64,000 nucleotides of DNA. It comes from JBALVT01 sp045110675 (GTDB lineage Bacteria; Pseudomonadota; Gammaproteobacteria; Pseudomonadales; Halieaceae). The stretch is taken from the NCBI GenBank assembly GCA_045110675.1, contig JBGCGJ010000042.1, positions 54,189-118,188 on the forward strand, in the 5' to 3' direction. The translations under genes and the position numbers were made by a program. Of the stretch, positions 25,601 to 33,861 are shown piece after piece (position 1 is the stretch's first letter; every line of letters starts with the position of its first letter). The notes below the pieces were generated by a model that saw only the letters and a list, made by a program, of their open reading frames with translations, made no database searches and was not told where the DNA came from.

Positions 25601-26296
25601 ATGAGTATTCTCAATAAGCTTGGCACACTGTTCCGTGCCGGTGTGCGCGAATCTGCTGAGGGCTTAACTGACGCCAATGCGATTCGTATCTATCAGCAGG
25701 AAATTGTCGATGCCCAACAAACTCTGACTCATCGCCGGGAAGCCATAGCCGAAATGATTGCAACGAGAAAGGAGTTGGAAGAAGAGATACTAAGTTTGCA
25801 GGGGAGGGTATCCAGCAGGGAGCGGCAGATTGCCGGTCTTCCGACACAGGAGCGAAACGAAGAGCTCTTGCAATTGGCCGCGCAAGATATTGCGACTACG
25901 GAGAATCACCTCGATGATCTCAAACAGCGGCATGTTTCGGTCTGTCGGCTGGTCAACTGCGAGGAGATTACTTTGCGGCGACTTCTGACGGAGATTAATG
26001 AACACCGCCGGGACCTCAAACTGATGGCTGCGCAAGTTCAGCGCCAACGCAGCGGTGGAGGTCTCTTGTCAGGGCAGACCGTGACCGGACGCCTCGCCGC
26101 ATTGAGAGAGACGCGGGATAGCATTCGTGGCACAGTCAGCGCGCACGATCACTCCGAGGCGGGAATGAAAGAAGCCATTGAGAGAATCGAAACCTCTGCC
26201 CTGGATCGCAAGTTGAGAGAATCCGGATGTGATCGCGAGAGTGAGCGCATCGCCACGGTCTTGGCACGGCTTCGCGGGATGGAAGCTTCCGCATGA
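25601..26296 (+). CDS. PspA/IM30-family membrane-stress protein
   Basis: This 231-residue, mainly coiled-coil protein fits the PspA/IM30 (ESCRT-III-like) family. It begins MSILNKLGTLFRAGVRESAE, a possible membrane-binding amphipathic helix, and continues with a long heptad region (ATRKELEEEILSLQGRV and onward) to about residue 150. The ribosome site AGGAGGAG is strong. Such proteins form rings or rods that seal damaged inner membranes. It is cotranscribed with the upstream YiaAB gene and overlaps the downstream lipase start by 4 nt (GCATGAGG). The expected PspF regulator and PspB/C partners are not seen, so control differs from the enterobacterial system. Confidence 0.88.
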   Translation: MSILNKLGTLFRAGVRESAEGLTDANAIRIYQQEIVDAQQTLTHRREAIAEMIATRKELEEEILSLQGRVSSRERQIAGLPTQERNEELLQLAAQDIATTENHLDDLKQRHVSVCRLVNCEEITLRRLLTEINEHRRDLKLMAAQVQRQRSGGGLLSGQTVTGRLAALRETRDSIRGTVSAHDHSEAGMKEAIERIETSALDRKLRESGCDRESERIATVLARLRGMEASA

Positions 26297-26997
26297 GGAT
26301 GCTTGTCAGCATTTTTCTATTGCTGACCAGCTTGGAAAGCCAAGCCGCCTGTGCTGTTTTACTGCACGGGCTGGCGAGGTCTTCCTCCTCAATGGAAAAG
26401 ATGGAGTTCAGCCTTGAACAAGACGGTTATACAGTTGTCAACGTGGACTATCCATCCACTGAACTTCCGATAGAACAGTTAGCAGATCAGTTCATCGAAC
26501 CGGCAGTCGCACTTTGTGAGTCTGCCGATGTCGTCCATTTTGTCACCCATTCGATGGGCGGGATTCTGTTAAGGCAATACCTGAGCACCCGGGAGGTACC
26601 CGGACTCGGACGCACCGTGATGCTCGGCCCGCCAAATGGAGGTAGCGAGGTCGTAGATGTTCTTGGGCCTGTCTATGGGTTTGAATGGTTTAATGGACCG
26701 GCGGGCGTGCAGCTGACTACCGACGCCGAAAGCGTGCCCAATCAGCTGGGTCCAGCCAACTTTGATGTTGGTATTGTCGCCGGTACTGCGAGTATCAATT
26801 TGATTCTCTCGCTAATCATTCCAGAGGAGGATGATGGCAAAGTTTCCCTGGAGCGGGCTAAACTGGAGGGAATGAATGACTTTATTTCCCTACCTGTAAG
26901 CCACCCATTTCTAATGAAAGACCCTCAAGTAATCGAGCAAGTGAAGCAATATTTGCGCACGGGTCGATTTCTGCAAAACGTCTCCACGGCCAAATAG
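26293..26997 (+). CDS. Secreted alpha/beta-hydrolase (lipase-like)
   Basis: This 234-residue lipase-type protein has an N-terminal signal peptide (MRMLVSIFLLLTSLESQAA). CAVLLHGLARSSSSM is the oxyanion block, THSMGGILLRQYL holds the nucleophilic Ser, and the late SLPVSHPFLM contains a likely catalytic His. Its start overlaps the PspA-like gene, so it is translationally coupled. It probably acts in the periplasm on lipids or lysolipids, which would connect it to the LplT-Aas fusion nearby. The substrate is inferred only from the neighbourhood. Confidence 0.87.
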   Translation: MRMLVSIFLLLTSLESQAACAVLLHGLARSSSSMEKMEFSLEQDGYTVVNVDYPSTELPIEQLADQFIEPAVALCESADVVHFVTHSMGGILLRQYLSTREVPGLGRTVMLGPPNGGSEVVDVLGPVYGFEWFNGPAGVQLTTDAESVPNQLGPANFDVGIVAGTASINLILSLIIPEEDDGKVSLERAKLEGMNDFISLPVSHPFLMKDPQVIEQVKQYLRTGRFLQNVSTAK

Positions 26998-27179
26998 CTC
27001 TAAGCAAGCCCTCCTTCCCGAGTCCGCCGCCGAGCGCTGTTTGTGCCAGCGGGCCAATTTCGCTAGAATGCGCGCCCCTCCACTCGCTGCATAATAATTC
27101 TACGGTCGATTGGCGTAATCATTTTCGTCTTGATGCATAAATGCCAAAAGATGTTTTAACTGCAGACTGAGAGTCATAC

Positions 27180-28745
27180 ATGTTCGAGTTTCACCCCAGT
27201 AAAGTAGCGACTATTAAAAACGACGTGCTGTCCGGAATTACCGTCGCGCTGGCGTTGGTGCCTGAAGCAGTGGCTTTTGCATTTGTTGCTGGGGTCGAGC
27301 CTTTGGTGGGGCTTTATGCAGCATTTATGGTCGGATTGATCACAGCCTGTATCGGCGGTCGCCCGGGAATGATATCGGGAGCTACCGGTGCACTCGCGGT
27401 CGTGATGGTCGCTCTGGTGGCGGACCATGGGGTCGAGTATCTTTTTGCCACGGTAGTTTTGATGGGGGTGCTACAGATCCTTGCTGGTGCGCTCAGGTTG
27501 GGAAAATTTATTCGCATGGTTCCACACCCCGTAATGCTGGGTTTCGTCAACGGCTTGGCCATTGTTATTTTTCTTGCCCAGCTCGGTCAGTTCGGTGTGG
27601 CCGGTGAGGCGGGTTGGCTGGCAGGCACATTCATGGAGGACACTATTCTTGATGTGTCCTGGTTAGAAGGCCAGCAACTTTACATGTTGTTGGGGTTGGT
27701 TTTTTTGACTATGTCTATCATCCATTTTTTGCCAAAGCTCACTACCGTTGTTCCCTCTTCCCTGGTGGCTATTCTGGTGGTCAGCTTTTTGGTCTTTGGA
27801 TTGGATCTGGATACACGGGTAGTCGGTGATGTTGCGTCCATTAAAGGTGGTCTTCCTCAGTTTCATATTCCAACGGTGCCATTTAGTCTGGATACTCTCT
27901 ACATTATTTTTCCCTATGCAGTGATTCTGGCCGCGATTGGTTTGATCGAATCATTGTTAACGCTGCGTCTTGTAGATGAAATTACCGAGTCCAGAGGGAG
28001 GGGTAATAAAGAATGTGTGGCACAAGGCATCGCCAATACGACAACCGGCTTTTTCGGCGGAATGGGTGGCTGTGCAATGATCGGCCAAAGCATGATCAAT
28101 GTGAATTCTGGCGGCAGGGGTAGGCTATCGGGAATTACAGCTGCATTGAGTCTTCTGTTGTTTATTTTGGTCGCGTCTTCGCTGATTGAGCAAATTCCTT
28201 TGGCTGCACTGATCGGAGTAATGTTTATTGTTGTGATTGGCACTTTCGAATGGAGTAGCTTTCGGGTTATTCGCAAGGTGCCGAGATCTGATGCCATGGT
28301 GCTGGTGTTAGTTTCGGCGGTAACTGTGGCGACAGATCTTGCCGTTGCTGTGGTGGTGGGTGTTATTGTGTCGGCGCTGGTATTTGCCTGGGAGCATGCG
28401 AAGCACATACTTATTGAGGCCAAGGAAGATCACAAGGGCTCTACGGTTTATGCGGTAACTGGCCCTCTGTTTTTTGGCTCCGTCACTTCCTTTTTGGACC
28501 GCTTTGATCCCCAGCAAGATAACGATGATGTGATTATTGACTTCGCGCGCTCCAGAGTGGCCGATCACTCAGGCTTGGAGGCGATTGATACTTTGGCTGA
28601 TCGCTACCTGAGTGCGGGAAAAACCTTGCATCTGGTCCATTTGAGCGATGATTGCCGAAAGTTACTCAAGAAAGCCGGTTCATTGGTGGAAGTTAATGTC
28701 ATCGAAGATCCGAAGTACTTCGTCGCCGACGATCTACTCGGCTAG
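27180..28745 (+). CDS. SulP-family anion transporter with STAS domain
   Basis: This 521-residue inner-membrane transporter has about 12-14 helices in the N-terminal 400 residues, including LSGITVALALVPEAVAFAF, the SulP signature region, and GGMGGCAMIGQSMINVNSGG. A C-terminal STAS domain (about residues 415-515) contains VIIDFARSRVADHSGLEAI. SulP proteins move sulfate, bicarbonate or dicarboxylates with Na+ or H+; bacterial DauA- and BicA-like members are hard to separate from sequence alone. It is convergent with the glycerophosphodiesterase gene, only 4 bp away, without a visible terminator. Confidence 0.93.
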   Translation: MFEFHPSKVATIKNDVLSGITVALALVPEAVAFAFVAGVEPLVGLYAAFMVGLITACIGGRPGMISGATGALAVVMVALVADHGVEYLFATVVLMGVLQILAGALRLGKFIRMVPHPVMLGFVNGLAIVIFLAQLGQFGVAGEAGWLAGTFMEDTILDVSWLEGQQLYMLLGLVFLTMSIIHFLPKLTTVVPSSLVAILVVSFLVFGLDLDTRVVGDVASIKGGLPQFHIPTVPFSLDTLYIIFPYAVILAAIGLIESLLTLRLVDEITESRGRGNKECVAQGIANTTTGFFGGMGGCAMIGQSMINVNSGGRGRLSGITAALSLLLFILVASSLIEQIPLAALIGVMFIVVIGTFEWSSFRVIRKVPRSDAMVLVLVSAVTVATDLAVAVVVGVIVSALVFAWEHAKHILIEAKEDHKGSTVYAVTGPLFFGSVTSFLDRFDPQQDNDDVIIDFARSRVADHSGLEAIDTLADRYLSAGKTLHLVHLSDDCRKLLKKAGSLVEVNVIEDPKYFVADDLLG

Positions 28746-28749
28746 TACG

Positions 28750-29487
28750 CTACACCATTTGCCGCTCGAGCGCGGTTACTAGCGGGATAGCCATGGATGG
28801 GTAGTCGGTGATGACACTGTCAACGTTCATCTTGTGTAACTTGTCTATCATTTGAGCGTCGTTCACTGTCCAGACAGAGATGTGGACACCGGCTTTTTTT
28901 AATTTTCGCACGGTGCGGTGATCGCAAATCGACCAATCCAAGGCGCCATAAACGCATCCGAGTTCCAGTAGTGTCGGGAGTTCAGCTGGTCGCCAGATAA
29001 CCATGCCCCTGCGAATGTGTGGTGCGATTTCACCCAGGCAGCGATGTAAGTATTTGCTGGATGAGGTGACAACCACTTTCTTGGCGGAAGCTGCGGTTTT
29101 GAATCTTTCGTTCAGAAGGTAAGAGACTCGGCGTATATTGGCCCGAGTATCAGGTTTGACTTCTAGCTGATAGCCCTTGAATTTTTTCGTCGCTTGTAGA
29201 AATGCTTCCAGTGTCGGCACTCCACAGTTCTTCTTCGATGGCCATAAGGGGCCGTCAGCGCGCGCATCCAGTGTGGCTAACTTGCTGGCGGAATAATCGC
29301 TGGGTTTGCCTAGAACTCCTGTTGTGCGGTTGAGCGTTTTGTCATGTATGACCACCAGTTGGTCGTCACCAGAGAGCTGCAGGTCGATTTCGACATAGCG
29401 GGTACCGCGTTCTATGGCATGCAGTGCTCCAGCAATGGTATTTTCTGGCGCTTCACCTGCGGCGCCTCGATGTCCGTATATAAGCAT
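28750..29487 (-). CDS. Glycerophosphodiester phosphodiesterase
   Basis: This 245-residue cytoplasmic GDPD (UgpQ-like) hydrolyses glycerophosphodiesters to glycerol-3-phosphate and an alcohol. MLIYGHRGAAGEAPENT is the family start with the catalytic His-Arg and Glu-Asn, ERGTRYVEIDLQLSGD gives the metal-binding E-x-D, and VVIHDKTLNRTT carries the second catalytic His. The ATG at 29487 has GGAAAAG upstream; the in-frame ATG at 29508 has none. No signal peptide is present. Its product would feed the glycerol-3-phosphate enzymes elsewhere in the window. It is divergent from the histidine-phosphatase gene. Confidence 0.92.
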   Translation of the reverse strand: MLIYGHRGAAGEAPENTIAGALHAIERGTRYVEIDLQLSGDDQLVVIHDKTLNRTTGVLGKPSDYSASKLATLDARADGPLWPSKKNCGVPTLEAFLQATKKFKGYQLEVKPDTRANIRRVSYLLNERFKTAASAKKVVVTSSSKYLHRCLGEIAPHIRRGMVIWRPAELPTLLELGCVYGALDWSICDHRTVRKLKKAGVHISVWTVNDAQMIDKLHKMNVDSVITDYPSMAIPLVTALERQMV

Positions 29488-29579
29488 GGTTTTTCTTTTC
29501 CGTGGCATGGGATAACAGTTGCATCGATAGTAGCATAGCCAGCTTTGTTGGTTGTCGTGTCTTGGAGCGATCTATTTTT

Positions 29580-30188
29580 ATGACTGATGGTGTCCTGCAT
29601 TTTCCTGCACTAAAAAATCGATATTTTGCTTTGCGGCATGGCCACAGCAAGGCCAATGAGCAGTCGATTATTGTGAGTGATCCAGGTGTTGGAACACAGT
29701 CCTATGGCCTGAGTGATCTTGGTCGAGAGCAGCTAAGCGCTTTAGTGTTAGAGCTTCCAAGCCTTTTCGATTCCGAGTTAAAAATTGTCAGTTCAGATTT
29801 TTTGCGGGCCAGGGAATCAGCAATGATTATCGCTGATTCCCTGGTCGTGCAGACTCCGGTCAGTTACAGCGAAAATTTGCGCGAGCGCTACTTCGGTGAT
29901 TTAGAGGGGCAATCGGCTAATTGTTATCGCGAAGTCTGGGAGCGAGATAGAGTAGACCCTGGCCATGATGACTTTGCTGTGGAACCCGCTACTGTGGTTG
30001 CCACTCGCGCCGTCGGACTTATTGTCGAGTTGGAATCGCAGTTTTCGGATGCAGTGATTTTGCTGGTTGCGCATGGCGATGTTCTTCAGCTTTTGCAGTG
30101 TGCGTTTGAATGTCGTCCACCTGATTTTCATCGTCAACTCCCACCGCTCGACGTCGCTGAAGTTCGTGAGCTCAGTCCCGCTCTTTAG
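29580..30188 (+). CDS. Histidine phosphatase (phosphoglycerate-mutase-like)
   Basis: This 202-residue protein of the histidine phosphatase superfamily has FALRHGHSKANEQSI (RHG catalytic motif), SSDFLRARESAMIIAD (second Arg), a Glu in NLRERYFGDLEGQ and the second His in LLVAHGDVLQ. Start at the ATG 29580 is preferred because the longer frame from 29502 runs back over the divergent gene's start. It is likely a small-molecule or cobalamin-pathway-type phosphatase; the substrate cannot be deduced. Its stop overlaps the convergent hydrolase by 4 bp. An unusually perfect inverted repeat lies inside it (29809-29844). Confidence 0.85.
   Translation: MTDGVLHFPALKNRYFALRHGHSKANEQSIIVSDPGVGTQSYGLSDLGREQLSALVLELPSLFDSELKIVSSDFLRARESAMIIADSLVVQTPVSYSENLRERYFGDLEGQSANCYREVWERDRVDPGHDDFAVEPATVVATRAVGLIVELESQFSDAVILLVAHGDVLQLLQCAFECRPPDFHRQLPPLDVAEVRELSPAL
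29809..29844. repeat. Perfect inverted repeat inside a coding region
   Basis: Thirteen-nt arms CCAGGGAATCAGC and GCTGATTCCCTGG are separated by 10 nt. It encodes ARESAMIIADSLV in the histidine phosphatase gene, so both arms are also protein-coding. In the mRNA this would form a strong stem-loop. Confidence 0.85.
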
Positions 30189-31204
30189 GCATAGGCCAGT
30201 TGTCGTGGTTGGTCTTGGGTGCTGGTCAGCCATTGCTGAAGTTGATCATAAACCTTTTTGTTATGCGCCAGTGCAATGTGCTTCACACCGGGAACGAGCT
30301 TGGAATTCCGTTCAAGATTCGGCGGCGCGGGCATGTGTCCGTGCAGTGCTGATCTTGCCTGGGCGCTTCCAATGGGAACCAGGACATCACCAAAAGCGTG
30401 ACTCATCACATGATTGGGGTCTTCGTTGATCGAGCCGGCGATGAAGTAGTGTTGCAGGTCTTCCGACCAGGCCAGTGGTTTAGTGGGCTCTTCGGATCGC
30501 CAGTGCTCTTCGATGAGGGCCATATCAACAATATCTCGAACCGCTGCACTACGACCTTCATAAAACGAATACAATTTTTGAATGACTGGATTGCTGCTAG
30601 TAGACCACCTATGCAACATGTTGGCAGTTAGCGATTGCCAGGGCACACCATGATGCGGAGTACCCAGGTAGATCGCCTTGTTCAATGGCTCGAGCCAGTC
30701 ACAGTTACTCTGTCTCCCGTAGTGGCATGCGCTGCGAATAAGCAGCCCACCCAGGCTATGGCCCACTAACACCAGTTCATCAACAGGTCGCGGATAAACT
30801 TGCGTGAGCTCTTCTAATAGGGCCGCCAATAGGCGGCCGTTGTCGGAGATATGTAAACCGCTGTTGTACCTGAGATAGAGAGGTGTTACTCCCTGCGCTT
30901 GCATTAACAAACTTCCATAAGAGACCAGTGCTGACTGCTCTGGAGCGCTCGGAAAGGCCCACATTTGTTCATGAGAGGACAGGCCATGAATGAATACCAC
31001 CAACCTCCCTGACAGCTCGTGACGGGTGGACTCGAACTGTTCTGTGGTCAGTGCCAGCGGGCGATTTTGATGGTAGAAACCCATATGAGTCGCCAGTGGG
31101 TTGTTGTTCGCTCGGAGGCGGTCTCCCACTAAGCCGTTGATCGCAGCAAGCGCCATACCCAGGCGATCAGTTTTCAAGGCATCTTCGAGATTTATCGGAT
31201 CCAT
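30185..31204 (-). CDS. Alpha/beta-hydrolase, lipase/esterase-like
   Basis: This 339-residue alpha/beta-hydrolase has VVFIHGLSSHEQMW (oxyanion block), LVLVGHSLGGLLIRSACHYG with the nucleophilic Ser (about residue 155), and VPGVKHIALAHN, whose His is a likely member of the triad. No signal peptide is evident. YLGTPHHGVPWQSL is typical for PGAP1/lipase-like enzymes. AGAGGAATTC precedes the ATG at 31204. It is divergent from the small HTH regulator (31294) across 89 bp. It is a second lipase-like enzyme in the window, but a cytoplasmic one. Confidence 0.87.
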   Translation of the reverse strand: MDPINLEDALKTDRLGMALAAINGLVGDRLRANNNPLATHMGFYHQNRPLALTTEQFESTRHELSGRLVVFIHGLSSHEQMWAFPSAPEQSALVSYGSLLMQAQGVTPLYLRYNSGLHISDNGRLLAALLEELTQVYPRPVDELVLVGHSLGGLLIRSACHYGRQSNCDWLEPLNKAIYLGTPHHGVPWQSLTANMLHRWSTSSNPVIQKLYSFYEGRSAAVRDIVDMALIEEHWRSEEPTKPLAWSEDLQHYFIAGSINEDPNHVMSHAFGDVLVPIGSAQARSALHGHMPAPPNLERNSKLVPGVKHIALAHNKKVYDQLQQWLTSTQDQPRQLAYA

Positions 31205-31259
31205 AGGTGAATTCCTCTTTGTATTTATGTCAGCGATCGGTATTATCTTGATTGCAATA

Positions 31260-31288
31260 TTGCCAAATTCTTATATATGCACTATATG
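31260..31288 (+). promoter_or_regulatory. Possible leaderless promoter and repeated operator of the HTH gene
   Basis: TTGCCA (31260-31265) and TATATG (31283-31288) are spaced by 17 bp. Transcription from this pair would begin at or next to the ATG at 31294. The gene has no Shine-Dalgarno, which fits a leaderless mRNA. The repeated words ATATGCACTATATGCAT overlap the -10 region and could be the regulator's own site. Confidence 0.4.
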
Positions 31289-31293
31289 CATAA

Positions 31294-31743
31294 ATGCAGA
31301 AAATTCAAGTGACTGAAGAAGAGAAATTTCAAGGTAATACCACCTATCCCGCCCTGGTTGGCAACGTGCTCGCGCAATTGCGCAAGGAAAAAGGCATTGG
31401 GCAGGCCGAATTTGGTGCTTTGGTAGGTATAGGCCAATCGACCTGGTCGAGGATAGAAAAGGGTGAATCAGCGCTTACGATTGAGCAGTTGGCGAAAGCA
31501 GCTTGCCAGCTTGATCTTTCACCCCATGAGTTTTTGGCTGTCGTCGATGGCGCCAGAGAGAATCTTGAAGATCAGGGAATTGGTACTTTGCTGGACCGCA
31601 TTGGTGCCAACAACATGGCTCTGCTGGGATCGATTCCTATAGTAGGTCCAAGTTTGACTGCTGTTCTGTCAGGCGTTTCCACCTACCGTCAGTATTCAGA
31701 AATCTTCCGCAAGAAGCGCGCCACCGATGACCTAGATGACTAG
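31294..31743 (+). CDS. XRE-family HTH protein with hydrophobic C-terminal segment
   Basis: This 149-residue protein has a clear Cro/CI HTH (LRKEKGIGQAEFGALVGIGQ then STWSRIEKGESALTIEQL, about residues 29-66) and a C-terminal stretch MALLGSIPIVGPSLTAVLSG (about 108-128) that is hydrophobic enough to insert into a membrane, ending in a basic tail (FRKKRATDD). It is unusual for a small XRE protein. No ribosome site is visible before the ATG at 31294. It is divergent from the lipase-like gene and may regulate it. The hydrophobic part could also be a buried dimer interface. Confidence 0.85.
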   Translation: MQKIQVTEEEKFQGNTTYPALVGNVLAQLRKEKGIGQAEFGALVGIGQSTWSRIEKGESALTIEQLAKAACQLDLSPHEFLAVVDGARENLEDQGIGTLLDRIGANNMALLGSIPIVGPSLTAVLSGVSTYRQYSEIFRKKRATDDLDD

Positions 31744-31760
31744 ACAGTTCTAGGGCGTAT

Positions 31761-33500
31761 TCAGTCTTCGATGTTGGCCTCAACAGCGTCGAGAAAACCT
31801 TGCATATCGACAAGGGATTCCGACTCTGGATCAGTTGTTTTGCCCTTCAAGTCACCGGTGATGGTACCTTGCGCAACGGTTTCGATCAGCGCTGTTTTTA
31901 ATCTGCAGGAATAGTCCTTTAGCGCCTCGTTGCTCTCCCTGGCCGACAGGTTCTCCAGTGCGTTTGCAAGAGCATAGATAAGCGCAGAGGAGTTGAAGTG
32001 CGCTGTTTTGCCACCGGTTTCCAAATACTTCAGGTAGAGGTCATGTGCCGTTCCGTGTGGAGCCTCGTACAACATGGTTCCATCTTTACTCTCAATGATA
32101 GAGCTAGCCGTTGCCAAGCTTCCCCCAAGTGCAGCGGAGATATCAGAAAATATATCTCCGTCCAGATTCTGGGCTGGATAAAGCCCGTTGCGCGGAGGGT
32201 CGGTAATCATTTTTTTCAGCTGGCTAGACGGCCGCATGATCATAAATGACGGTGGCGGTGTATCGGCTTGAGCCAACTCTCGGCGGGCATCAGTAATCGC
32301 GGTGCTGAATACCTCATCGTACTCCATATATTCACGTTTTAAGCCGAAGTACACCTCTTTGTCGTTTACCGATGCATCGCGAAAGACTTGCCTGATCCAA
32401 TCTTTAATCGCCTTTCTGTCATTAGACATTATTAATATGGGGTCATTTTTCTTCACGGCTCGCGCGTGTTTCTCATCTCCGTCCACGATGACTTTCAAGA
32501 TGCCGTCTTCGGGTATCGGCATGTTAAAGCTGCCGTATTGATCGCCTCCGCCTGCGCTCATCCTGGACAGGGATACGTGGTGCTTTCGATCCGGGATACC
32601 GTATTTTTTCAACTGTTTGACCAGCTTGTAGAGTTTCCTCCCTGTCGTATTGTCAGGTACACCCCAGAGGGCGCGCTCAGGTGGGTTGGCGACGATACGC
32701 GCTGCCTGTGCGTCGATGAGCTCATAGTGGTAGGCAAGCCCGAGATTCTCCAGTTGAGATTTGTAATCGCTTTCGAATACCTCTTCGATAGCTGACCGCA
32801 TCACTCCGTCGTAGCCAGGAATCACCGTGTCTTTAAGACCCAGATAAACATCGCGTTTTTCGTCCAGCGCGCGTTGAAAAAAGCTGTGCGCCCAGTTTCT
32901 GACATCTTCGATATCATTCGTTGCCAACAGCCAGGGGTCGCCTTTGTTGATATTTCGCCGATGCAATTCGACGGGGTCTCCACTGCTGCCGACGAATACC
33001 AGCTTCACAACCCCGGTCGCGGTCGATAGCTCGTTGTGGCTGTGCTTTATTCCGCCGCTCTCCATCGTCATCACTTCGATGTCGCGGTCAATCCATTGTG
33101 GTTGATTTACCTTGAGATTTTTGAACTGGATGTCTTCCCGGGTAATGTTGCCACCGATGCCCTTGCGTATCGCCCCGTTTGGAGACTTGGTAGCGAGCTT
33201 ATCGAGTTTGCTTTCCTCCAGTTGAGGATGCTTTGTCAGGAGCTCATCAAGTTGTTCTCGATTGACCGTCATGCCGGCATTTTTGACACCAACACCGTAA
33301 GTCTTAAGCGCCTCGATTGCGTCGATAACCGCTTTGCCGTTTGTAATGAGGCGATTTTCGGCGGTTAAATCAATTTCAACCAACTGGATATCCAGCCTGC
33401 GGGCCACGAACTGCTCCAGAATTCTTTCAAAGGCGATCTGCGCCATTTCGTCGCCGTGAAGAATGACCAGCGGCTTTTCGACTTTGATTTTCGCAGGCAT
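31761..33500 (-). CDS. Isocitrate dehydrogenase family enzyme with duplicated central domain
   Basis: This 579-residue enzyme is related to the type II (eukaryote-like, about 410-residue) NADP-isocitrate dehydrogenases. The family blocks are ENRLITNGKAVIDAIEA, KSPNGAIRKGIGGNITRE (substrate Ser/Asn/Arg), LDGDIFSD (metal Asp pair) and MLYEAPHGTAHD (NADP side). The extra length is an internal repeat: residues about 148-279 and 317-441 share GVVKLVFVG/GILKVIVDG, a GDPWLLATND/NDPILIMSND turn, VYLGLK/VYFGLK and IVANPPERALW/MITDPPRNGLY. The first copy keeps the family's LK-T-I-x-x-YDG and YKSQ/LID features; the second keeps Arg-x-x-x-GGGDQY. GGAG precedes the ATG at 33500. It may have been adapted to another substrate or oligomer. 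Confidence 0.85.
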   Translation of the reverse strand: MPAKIKVEKPLVILHGDEMAQIAFERILEQFVARRLDIQLVEIDLTAENRLITNGKAVIDAIEALKTYGVGVKNAGMTVNREQLDELLTKHPQLEESKLDKLATKSPNGAIRKGIGGNITREDIQFKNLKVNQPQWIDRDIEVMTMESGGIKHSHNELSTATGVVKLVFVGSSGDPVELHRRNINKGDPWLLATNDIEDVRNWAHSFFQRALDEKRDVYLGLKDTVIPGYDGVMRSAIEEVFESDYKSQLENLGLAYHYELIDAQAARIVANPPERALWGVPDNTTGRKLYKLVKQLKKYGIPDRKHHVSLSRMSAGGGDQYGSFNMPIPEDGILKVIVDGDEKHARAVKKNDPILIMSNDRKAIKDWIRQVFRDASVNDKEVYFGLKREYMEYDEVFSTAITDARRELAQADTPPPSFMIMRPSSQLKKMITDPPRNGLYPAQNLDGDIFSDISAALGGSLATASSIIESKDGTMLYEAPHGTAHDLYLKYLETGGKTAHFNSSALIYALANALENLSARESNEALKDYSCRLKTALIETVAQGTITGDLKGKTTDPESESLVDMQGFLDAVEANIED

Positions 33501-33699
33501 TTGCGCTCCAGATTTTTGGATTTATTTTAGCCGTATAATTTATCGCGAAACGCAGGAATTTGATAGGTCGGGAAGGGTCTCTAGAGGATATAGTCGCTGC
33601 GGGCTCCCAGGGAACATTCCTGCGCATACGCTGGTTACTATTCATGAGAAAGTTCGACCGCTCGAAAAGTTAAATGTGCGAAGCGGTCCACGCGCGAGA

Positions 33700-33807
33700 G
33701 TCTGTTTATAAAACGTCTTCTCAAGACCGTCGACCGCATGGATGCGGGAGCCGAGGCCCCATGGACTGGTTCACGCCGTGTCTTTAGAAGACGTTTTATA
33801 AATAGAC
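33700..33807 (-). repeat. Nested palindromic element, copy 3 (opposite orientation)
   Basis: Twenty-two-nt arms (33700-33721 and 33786-33807) pair except for one G-T wobble. On the minus strand the interior reads ACACGGCGTGAACCAGTCC and then a CCGCATCCATGCGG hairpin, which follows the layout of copies 1 and 2 (ACACG..., GTCCATG, CATCCATG) with diverged bases. It lies 54 bp from copy 2 and in the reverse direction. Confidence 0.8.
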
Positions 33808-33861
33808 GGCAACGGACTAGTTAAAAACCTCGCAACCGTATTTTGAACGAAATTGGGTGGC

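Noticed and set aside
31294..31743. Toxin-antitoxin pair with the neighbouring lipase
   Set aside because: The HTH protein is divergent from, not in an operon with, a 339-residue hydrolase that has a full catalytic set; no small toxin ORF is adjacent.
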